Shown here in pieces: positions 1 through 4,819 of a stretch of DNA of 5,564 nucleotides. Every line of letters begins with the position of its first letter. The stretch's first letter is position 1. The notes beneath the pieces were generated by a model. It ran no database searches. It was not told where the DNA came from and saw nothing but the letters and a program-made list of their open reading frames with translations. A program made the position numbers and the translations under genes. This DNA comes from Bacteroidota bacterium (lineage in GTDB: Bacteria; Bacteroidota; Ignavibacteria; Kapaibacteriales; UBA2268): the NCBI GenBank assembly GCA_022708005.1, contig JAKIZN010000128.1, positions 1-5,564 on the forward strand, written 5' to 3'.

Positions 1-561
1 AACGATCACGTTGATAAATTAAGGCTTTACGACGAAAACCAAAGTGTAAAGAACATGGTATTCATCATAGATAAAGGCGATACCAAACTTTCCGAAGGGC
101 AATTAGTTACCCGCAAAAAGGTGCGCGACGTCAATAACGATATGAAGAATAAAGGCAAAGCACTTGCGGAGTTCCGCCCAGCCGAGCCTGCCACTTCTGA
201 GCCTATTTTGCTTGGTATTACTCAGGCTTCGCTTACAACTGAAAGTTGGCTTTCGGCGGCTTCATTCCAAGAAACTACACGCGTTCTTTCTGATGCTTCA
301 GTTGCGGCAAAGACAGACAACCTAATAGGTTTGAAAGAAAATATCATACTTGGGCAGCTTATTCCAGCCGGTACAGGCTTACGGGCATATCAAGATATGG
401 TTGTTACTACTTATGTAGGCAATATTTTTGGTAGGGCAGAGTCATCTGGCGACAATCAAGGCGATAAGGGACCATTAAACCCAGCCGACCTTGCAGCAGC
501 AATAGAGCAAGAAATGTCATTGATAGATGATGGCAGCGTCGCTATGCCCGATAACAAGTAA
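1..561 (+). CDS. rpoC: DNA-directed RNA polymerase subunit beta' (C-terminal part, 5' truncated by window edge)
   Basis: This is the C-terminal end of the largest catalytic subunit of RNA polymerase. The reading frame is open from base 1, so the gene begins outside the window; the first ATG at 55 is internal. The 186 visible residues hold the near-invariant terminal region of beta': [26 protein letters not shown], then [17 protein letters not shown] (the last at about residues 111-127 of the fragment). In solved bacterial enzymes this region packs near the omega subunit and the base of the clamp. The active-site NADFDGD motif and the trigger loop lie upstream and are not seen. After the conserved core comes a family-variable acidic tail of about 50 residues ending in MPDNK. 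The stop is TAA at 559-561, followed 20 bases later by an intrinsic terminator, so this is the 3' end of its transcription unit. Identity is very secure. Confidence 0.97.
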   Translation, partial: NDHVDKLRLYDENQSVKNMVFIIDKGDTKLSEGQLVTRKKVRDVNNDMKNKGKALAEFRPAEPATSEPILLGITQASLTTESWLSAASFQETTRVLSDASVAAKTDNLIGLKENIILGQLIPAGTGLRAYQDMVVTTYVGNIFGRAESSGDNQGDKGPLNPADLAAAIEQEMSLIDDGSVAMPDNK

Positions 562-581
562 TCGTTTCGGCTAAACTATTT

Positions 582-617
582 AAAGCAGAGATACTCCAAA
601 AGTTCTCTGCTTTTTTT
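582..617 (+). terminator. Rho-independent terminator of the rpoC transcription unit
   Basis: A perfect 10-bp stem, AAAGCAGAGA (582-591) with TCTCTGCTTT (604-613), is followed by an uninterrupted T run (611-617). Inside the stem, ACT (593-595) can pair with AGT (601-603) past a bulged T592, leaving a CCAAA loop. Position, stem and T tract all fit the end of the rpoC message. This is the only canonical intrinsic terminator in the window. Confidence 0.9.
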
Positions 618-628
618 GTTTATAACGC

Positions 629-642
629 GTTTAATACTAAAA
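629..642 (+). repeat. 14-bp direct repeat, left copy
   Basis: GTTTAATACTAAAA is identical to 777-790. The two copies bracket the segment 643-776, which carries the palindromic repeat. A related TTTAATACAAAA occurs at 870-881, just before yebC. The role is unknown: it may be a duplicated target, a duplicated promoter-like segment or chance in AT-rich DNA. Confidence 0.55.
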
Positions 643-672
643 GAGCATTAGAAGCCTTTCTATTACCTATTA

Positions 673-723
673 GCTGTTTTTCCAGATGCCCTACACCTCG
701 AAGGTGTAGGACATCTTAAAGCC
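673..723. repeat. Palindromic dispersed repeat, copy 1
   Basis: Two 15-nt arms (684-698 and 702-716) pair with one mismatch (C689 against A711) around the 3-nt loop CGA (699-701). The hairpin sits between conserved flanks, GCTGTT...TCCA on the left and TCTTAAAGCC on the right. The same unit recurs at 3552-3601 with loop TCG. There is no T run after the stem, so a terminator role is unlikely. It resembles REP-type intergenic palindromes; that class is inferred from structure only. Confidence 0.8.
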
Positions 724-776
724 TAATATTTTCTTACAGATACGCATTCAGTTAGAGTTTCTATTGAATTATTTGT

Positions 777-790
777 GTTTAATACTAAAA
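777..790 (+). repeat. 14-bp direct repeat, right copy
   Basis: This is an exact copy of 629-642 (GTTTAATACTAAAA), starting 148 bp downstream of it. It is preceded by TATTGAATT (762-770), which also recurs at 830-838 ahead of the yebC promoter. The AT-rich leader therefore contains several partial duplications. Confidence 0.55.
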
Positions 791-836
791 ATCTTTTTCT
801 AAATGATAGTTTTTTATTATATTGAGTTTTATTGAA

Positions 837-867
837 TTTACAAGTAATTATAAAGTTTTGTTATACT
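837..867 (+). promoter_or_regulatory. Probable promoter of the yebC-ruvC operon
   Basis: A good -10 hexamer TATACT lies at 862-867. TTTACA at 837-842 matches the -35 consensus at 5 of 6 positions, with a slightly long 19-bp spacer. Transcription would begin near 874, leaving a leader of only about 11 nt before the yebC ATG at 885. No Shine-Dalgarno sequence is visible in that leader. It is the only promoter-like pair I found close upstream of yebC after the rpoC terminator. The assignment is by eye. Confidence 0.5.
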
Positions 868-884
868 AATTTAATACAAAAAAT

Positions 885-1637
885 ATGGCAGGTCATAGCA
901 AGTGGGCGAATATAAAGCACCGAAAAGGCAAGCAAGACGCTAAGCGTGGGAAGATATTTACAAGGCTCGGCAAAGAAATTACAATTGCAGCACGTGAAAG
1001 TGGAGGCGACCCAGACACAAACTCAAGACTCAGGCTAGCGATAGCTAATGCAAGGGCAGTCAATATGCCGTCGGATAATATCCAAAGGGCTATAAAAAAA
1101 GGCACAGGCGAACTCGAAGGCGAAGCTTATACTGAAATAACATTCGAAGGATACGCTCCGGGCAGGGTTGCCGTTATAGTTGAAACTGTTACCGATAATA
1201 AAAATCGCACGCTGCCCGAAGTTCGCTCTACCATGAGCAAGCACGGCGGCAGCTTGGCAGAGTCGAACGCTGTTGCTTGGAATTTTGAGCGAAAGGGCGT
1301 TATTAACATTGCCACCGCAGGCAAATCTGAAGATGAGCTATTAGAACTCGTGCTCGAAGCGGGTGCTGATGATTTAGAATATAGCGAAGAAAATTCTAGA
1401 ATTATTTGCGCTATGGAAAATTTTGCGATAGTTAGTAAATATTTTGAGTCTAATAATGTGGAAATAGCTGAAGCAAAATTAGAATACGTTCCTAAACAAA
1501 CTACAACTATATCCGATTTAGCCGAAGCACAAAAAGTTCTAAAATTTATTGACGCTATAGAAGATATTGAAGACGTTCAAAACGTATTTTCAAACTTTGA
1601 AATTGACGATTCTATTGTCGATAAACTTGAAGATTAA
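885..1637 (+). CDS. yebC: YebC/TACO1 family protein (translation factor / putative transcriptional regulator)
   Basis: A cytoplasmic protein of 250 residues, the usual length for the YebC/PmpR/TACO1 family. The family was long annotated as transcriptional regulator. More recent work links bacterial YebC and mitochondrial TACO1 to relief of ribosome stalling, including at proline-rich stretches. The hallmark N-terminus MAGHSKWANIKHRKGKQDAK is intact, so the ATG start is secure. Other family motifs follow: ANMP-like NARAVNMPSDNIQRAIKKG (55-73), FEGYAPGRVAVIVE (87-100), TDNKNRTLPEVR (103-114), the KHGG turn (119-122) and an acidic C-terminal segment with DVQNVFSNF (230-238). It is the first gene of the operon, and its TAA shares its last base with the ruvC ATG (TAATG). 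yebC next to ruvC is a common arrangement in bacteria. Nothing is missing or broken. Confidence 0.96.
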   Translation: MAGHSKWANIKHRKGKQDAKRGKIFTRLGKEITIAARESGGDPDTNSRLRLAIANARAVNMPSDNIQRAIKKGTGELEGEAYTEITFEGYAPGRVAVIVETVTDNKNRTLPEVRSTMSKHGGSLAESNAVAWNFERKGVINIATAGKSEDELLELVLEAGADDLEYSEENSRIICAMENFAIVSKYFESNNVEIAEAKLEYVPKQTTTISDLAEAQKVLKFIDAIEDIEDVQNVFSNFEIDDSIVDKLED

Positions 1638-2179
1638 TGATTATACTTGGCGTAGATCCCGGGTCAGTCTTATGCGGATATGGCGTTATCGAAAAAGATG
1701 AGAGCCATATCCGCTTGGTTGAATATGGCGTTATCGAGGCTAAAAAAAAATACAGCGACTTCAATCAACGATTAAAGGAAATATACGATAGAATTTGCCA
1801 AGTGATAGAGCGAGCCAATCCCGACGCAGCAGCCTTTGAATCGCTATTCTTTGCTAAAAATCCGCAATCGCTAATCAAGTTATCGCATGCGAGAGCTGCT
1901 GCTATTGTCGCTGTCGCAAAATATGACGTAGCTATTGCCGAATACTCAGCGAGAGAAATTAAAAAGGCTGTTACGGGGCGAGGCGCTGCGAGCAAAGAAC
2001 AAGTGCAATTTATGGTGAAAACTCTGCTGAATATCGAAGAAACACCCCAATTTTACGACGCAACAGACGCTCTCGCTGCTGCTATTTGCCACTCAGTTAG
2101 GTATAATGCCGCATCTGGTAACTCTTCTAATTGGGCTGAATTTATTAAAAATAATCCAGATATTGTAGTAAAGCATTAA
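1637..2179 (+). CDS. ruvC: Crossover junction endodeoxyribonuclease RuvC (Holliday junction resolvase)
   Basis: RuvC is a dimeric, Mg2+-dependent resolvase that cuts Holliday junctions symmetrically, working with the RuvAB branch-migration motor. The 180-residue protein has the RNase H-like fold signatures in order: ILGVDPGS with catalytic D7, AAAFESLFFAKNPQS with E68, EIKKAVTGRGAASKEQV (107-123), and YDATDALAAAICH with D141 and D144. The four acidic catalytic residues are all present, so it should be active. Translation starts at the ATG that overlaps the yebC stop, with a weak purine-rich GAAGA just upstream. ruvA and ruvB are not adjacent. Codons 36-38 form a run of nine A (1742-1750), a possible slippage site, and 1675-1737 holds overlapping direct and inverted repeats. 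Identity is very secure. Confidence 0.97.
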   Translation: MIILGVDPGSVLCGYGVIEKDESHIRLVEYGVIEAKKKYSDFNQRLKEIYDRICQVIERANPDAAAFESLFFAKNPQSLIKLSHARAAAIVAVAKYDVAIAEYSAREIKKAVTGRGAASKEQVQFMVKTLLNIEETPQFYDATDALAAAICHSVRYNAASGNSSNWAEFIKNNPDIVVKH

Positions 2180-2194
2180 TTGCTGCGAAGTTTT

Positions 2195-3490
2195 ATGAAA
2201 AATCAAAAAGCTGAAATATGGTTTTGGGCATTTACTGCAATATTCTCGCTTCTAATATTTTTAGCTAACTCCAATCATATAAGCCAGCAGTCGATTTATT
2301 ATGATACTATATTGCCTTTGGCAAAGTCTATGCTTAGCGCTCATGGATATTCGGATAGCTCGGGCAATCCAGTTTTTTATCCGCTTTGGGGCTATCCGAT
2401 AATGCAAATTGCTGGATTTGCGATTGGGCGCCCAGTTGCACTTACCTTGCTGCTTCAGTTTGTTTTTTCGCTGCTCGCCATTGTTTGCTTTTATCGAATT
2501 TTTAAAATAGAGAAAAAATACTACCATATACCGCTTTTTCTGCCATTTTTAGCACTAATGTCGGTAAAAGTTCCAGATGCGATGGTGGCTTTTTTGTTGC
2601 TCCCATATATTTATTTTGCTAGGGAATACATAGAAAATCGCAGGGTTGGCAGCGCTGTTATGGCTGGCGCTGTGCTTGCTATTTGCGTAAATTTTCGCTC
2701 CGAATATTTATTTCTGCCGCTTGCACATTTTCTAATGATTTTCCTCGTTCGCGAAAAAAGAAATGAAACGCTGAAGCTATCGCTAATAATAATTATCGCT
2801 GTGCTGCTTGGGCTTTTGCCTTGGTCGCTGCGTTCGCTTAATGCAACTGGCGAATATATGCTAACCGCTACAAACGGCGGCTCGGTAGCGTATATCTCGC
2901 TCGGGCAGCTCGATGGCAACAAGTGGGGGATAGCGCCATTTGATTCTACCGCTGTTTCTGTCGCACAATTGAATGGATTCGATACTCCATTTAGCCCTGC
3001 TGCGGATAAGATGTTTAAAGACAAATTTTTTCAAGCGATTAGCGATGAGCCGATTGAATTTATAAAGAAAGCGCTATCGAATAGCTCGAAAATTTTCTAT
3101 CGGGGAGTATATACTGGCGAATTTGCGAATATTTTCATAACTAGCGATAGGCGAGCAGGAATCAATAACTATCTGCTTTCAAAAGGCGGGACGCTATCTC
3201 AAATGATGGCTTTAAAGGACTTGCCTGCGAGCGAATCTGTGCCTATTGCAATAGAGAAAGCCATACAATTGCTATTTATGGCGGTGCTTTTGGTTATGTT
3301 CGTAATGATTATAGCTAAATGCTTTAGCAAAAAGAACTTATCAAATCCAACTTTTGCATTAATATTATCTTTGATAATTTATAGAATTGTAACAATTGCC
3401 GCCGTGCAATACGAATACCGCCACGTTACTTCATTTTATATTTTAATATTGGGAATATCGCTAACCGCAATAAAGAATAAACTCAAATAA
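2195..3490 (+). CDS. Polytopic membrane protein, probable GT-C fold glycosyltransferase (family 39 / ArnT-like)
   Basis: No specific gene was recognised. The 431-residue protein has about nine to eleven hydrophobic segments (roughly 8-28, 82-103, 112-141, 151-165, 171-185, 195-210, 356-377, 385-404 and 412-426) and a large hydrophilic stretch between about 211 and 355. GT-C-like features are a first loop with YYD (D37 a possible catalytic acid), the YPLWGYP motif (62-68), FRSEYLFLP (167-175), PWSLRSLNATGEY (209-221) followed by TNGG (226-229), and a late YRHVTSFYILIL (408-419). This order matches lipid-linked-sugar transferases of the family 39 type, which act at the outer face of the cytoplasmic membrane. 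Donor and acceptor cannot be told from sequence. I prefer the ATG at 2195, 15 bases after the ruvC stop; a TTG at 2180, directly abutting that stop, would add five residues. Neither has a Shine-Dalgarno sequence. It probably shares the yebC-ruvC transcript. Confidence 0.68.
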   Translation: MKNQKAEIWFWAFTAIFSLLIFLANSNHISQQSIYYDTILPLAKSMLSAHGYSDSSGNPVFYPLWGYPIMQIAGFAIGRPVALTLLLQFVFSLLAIVCFYRIFKIEKKYYHIPLFLPFLALMSVKVPDAMVAFLLLPYIYFAREYIENRRVGSAVMAGAVLAICVNFRSEYLFLPLAHFLMIFLVREKRNETLKLSLIIIIAVLLGLLPWSLRSLNATGEYMLTATNGGSVAYISLGQLDGNKWGIAPFDSTAVSVAQLNGFDTPFSPAADKMFKDKFFQAISDEPIEFIKKALSNSSKIFYRGVYTGEFANIFITSDRRAGINNYLLSKGGTLSQMMALKDLPASESVPIAIEKAIQLLFMAVLLVMFVMIIAKCFSKKNLSNPTFALILSLIIYRIVTIAAVQYEYRHVTSFYILILGISLTAIKNKLK

Positions 3491-3524
3491 TTCAAGAGAA
3501 ACTCTACCAGACTATGTCTTTGGG

Positions 3525-3544
3525 CAATGGGGCATGCCCCATTG
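3525..3544. repeat. Perfect 20-bp palindrome
   Basis: CAATGGGGCA is followed at once by its exact reverse complement TGCCCCATTG, starting 34 bases after the stop of the upstream membrane-protein gene. As RNA it would form a GC-rich hairpin with a short CATG or AT loop. The following bases (TCTATCC) are not a T tract. It could slow polymerase, stabilise the mRNA 3' end or bind a dimeric protein. Confidence 0.7.
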
Positions 3545-3551
3545 TCTATCC

Positions 3552-3601
3552 GCTGTTCTCCAGATGTCCTACACCTTCGAGGTGTAGGACATCTTAAAGC
3601 C
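3552..3601. repeat. Palindromic dispersed repeat, copy 2
   Basis: Two perfect 15-nt arms (3562-3576 and 3580-3594) surround the loop TCG (3577-3579). The flanks GCTGTT...CTCCA and TCTTAAAGCC match copy 1 at 673-723 in the same orientation. The central triplet is the reverse complement of the copy-1 loop, and the arm mismatch of copy 1 is absent here. Two copies 2.9 kb apart, both intergenic, indicate a dispersed family. Confidence 0.85.
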
Positions 3602-3611
3602 AAATTGTAAC

Positions 3612-3729
3612 GAACCCAAAGGGTTCAAATGTTTGTAGTAATAAATAATCGGCGAGTTATACGACTCCGTAGGAGTCGCATTAGGTTATGCAACCTTATT
3701 TTCTACAAACATCAAATCCCTTCGGGATT
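3612..3729. repeat. Composite palindrome cluster with nested inverted repeats
   Basis: In order: hairpin GAACCC-AAA-GGGTTC (3612-3626); left arm ATGTTTGTAG (3629-3638); hairpin CGACTCC-GTA-GGAGTCG (3662-3678); hairpin AGGTT-ATGC-AACCT (3683-3696); right arm CTACAAACAT (3703-3712), a perfect complement of the left arm; and hairpin AATCCC-TTC-GGGATT (3715-3729). Three of the four hairpins have 3-nt loops. The whole could fold into one cruciform-like structure. From memory, similar composite intergenic repeats occur in other Bacteroidota-like genomes; this was not checked. Confidence 0.75.
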
Positions 3730-3770
3730 AAAAGAACCCCAAATAGTGTATCATAACCCTTATTAGACAG

Positions 3771-3785
3771 CTCCATCTTAAAGCC
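3771..3785. repeat. Hairpin-less remnant (or empty site) of the dispersed repeat
   Basis: CTCCATCTTAAAGCC equals the left flank of copy 2 (CTCCA, 3558-3562) joined directly to its right flank (TCTTAAAGCC, 3592-3601), with the intervening 29-nt hairpin missing. The preceding TATTAG (3761-3766) also matches bases ahead of copy 1 (669-673 region). The 12-mer CATCTTAAAGCC thus occurs three times in the window: 712-723, 3590-3601 and 3774-3785. Confidence 0.6.
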
Positions 3786-3802
3786 TATTATACGTCAGCG
3801 GT

Positions 3803-4819
3803 CTATAGCACAATTACTTCTCTTTCTAATTTGATGCCAAATTTCTCTTGAACTGAGCCGATAATTTTTTCGGATAGCGAATATATGTCTTCGCCAGTAG
3901 CATTGCCGTAATTGACTAAAATTAAAGCGTGCTGGCTGTATACTCCAGAATCACCTTCGCGATAGCCTTTCCAACCGCATTTTTCAATTAGCCAAGCGGC
4001 TGGAATTTTTAGCATACAGCCGCCGACTTGGTAATGCGGAATTGCCTCGCTTGCCTGAGCAATATTTTCAAAATGCTCAATGTCAATTATTGGGTTTTTG
4101 AAAAAACTGCCCGCGTTGCCCAATTTTTTTGGGTCTGGCAATTTTTGCTCGCGCAATCGTTTGACTGTATTAAGCACATAATTGCAATCTTGCTCGACAA
4201 ATGAAAATTTTCCGAGTTCGGTCTTTAATTCTTTATACGAATCGTTTAGCTCCCACTGCCGCGATAGCTTATAGCTCACATCTGTTATGATGACTTTATC
4301 ACGAAGCTCATGCTTGAAAATTGAATCTCTATAAGCAAATTTGCAATCGTAATTTTCGAGTTCTATAAATTCTCCACTTTCGATATTAAATCCAGTTAGC
4401 CTTGCAAAATAATCTTTTTGTTCTACTCCATAAGCTCCAATATTTTGGACGGGTGCGGCGCCTACTTTTCCGGGTATAGAGACCAAATTTTCAATGCCAT
4501 AATATTTATTTTTCGAGCAAGTTTCTGCAAATTCATTCCAACTTTCGCCCGATTTCACCTTAACAGTTGCGTAATCAGCATTGATTTCTACAAGATTAAT
4601 GCCTTTTAATTCGATATTAATTACAATCCCATCAAAATCAGTTCTGAATAAAACATTCGAGCCACCACCTAAAACAAATCGTTTTTCAGACGTAAATTCT
4701 TTAGTTCCAATTAATTGAAGTAAATCATCGGTTGAATTGATATTTACGAAATATTTAGCTTTTGCATCGATAGCAAAGCTGTTGTATCTTTTTAGCGAGA
4801 AATTTTTGAATATTTCCAT
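3803..4819 (-). CDS. murB: UDP-N-acetylmuramate dehydrogenase (UDP-N-acetylenolpyruvoylglucosamine reductase) MurB
   Basis: MurB is a cytoplasmic FAD enzyme that uses NADPH to reduce UDP-GlcNAc-enolpyruvate to UDP-MurNAc, the second committed step of peptidoglycan synthesis. The 338 residues are close to the 342 of E. coli MurB. The FAD-binding motif VLGGGSNVLF (49-58) and IPGKVGAAPVQNIGAYG (115-131) are intact. The expected catalytic residues are R164 (FAYRDS), S238 (GNAGSFFKNP, 234-243) as proton donor, and E334 near the C-terminus (LEREV). Their spacing agrees with E. coli R159, S229 and E325. A tyrosine (Y195, in SYKEL) and the type I insert before KLPDPK place it in the E. coli-like type I class. 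The ATG shares its A with the TAA of the upstream protease gene (TAATG), so the two are probably translationally coupled. No Shine-Dalgarno sequence is seen. Intact and very secure. Confidence 0.97.
   Translation of the reverse strand: MEIFKNFSLKRYNSFAIDAKAKYFVNINSTDDLLQLIGTKEFTSEKRFVLGGGSNVLFRTDFDGIVINIELKGINLVEINADYATVKVKSGESWNEFAETCSKNKYYGIENLVSIPGKVGAAPVQNIGAYGVEQKDYFARLTGFNIESGEFIELENYDCKFAYRDSIFKHELRDKVIITDVSYKLSRQWELNDSYKELKTELGKFSFVEQDCNYVLNTVKRLREQKLPDPKKLGNAGSFFKNPIIDIEHFENIAQASEAIPHYQVGGCMLKIPAAWLIEKCGWKGYREGDSGVYSQHALILVNYGNATGEDIYSLSEKIIGSVQEKFGIKLEREVIVL

Larger units (their letters stand above)
562..884. other. Intergenic region between rpoC and yebC
   Basis: This 323-bp gene-free stretch holds, in order, the rpoC terminator (582-617), a 14-bp direct repeat (629-642), a palindromic dispersed repeat (673-723), the second direct repeat (777-790) and a promoter for yebC (837-867). 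Much of the rest is very AT-rich. No convincing small ORF, tRNA or structured RNA was recognised. Confidence 0.7.
3491..3802. other. Convergent intergenic region packed with short palindromes
   Basis: This 312-bp region lies between the converging ends of the membrane-protein gene and murB. It contains a perfect 20-bp palindrome (3525-3544), repeat copy 2 (3552-3601), a composite cluster of four hairpins with an outer inverted repeat (3612-3729) and a hairpin-less repeat remnant (3771-3785). No hairpin is followed by a clear T run on either strand, so no canonical terminator could be assigned for either operon. No small ORF was recognised. Confidence 0.75.

Noticed and set aside
55..561. A 168-residue gene starting at the ATG at 55
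   Set aside because: The frame is open and RpoC-like from base 1; this ATG is an internal methionine of rpoC.
724..884. Riboswitch or structured leader RNA before yebC
   Set aside because: The stretch is AT-rich with no strong stems, and the likely promoter leaves a leader of only about 11 nt.
893..1324. Antisense reading frames opposite yebC, and similar ones opposite ruvC, the membrane-protein gene, murB and the protease gene
   Set aside because: They lie wholly within strongly conserved genes on the other strand and show no recognisable protein features of their own.
3525..3729. CRISPR array or canonical intrinsic terminators in the convergent gap
   Set aside because: The palindromes differ in sequence and spacing, with no regular repeat-spacer pattern, and none is followed by a T run on either strand.
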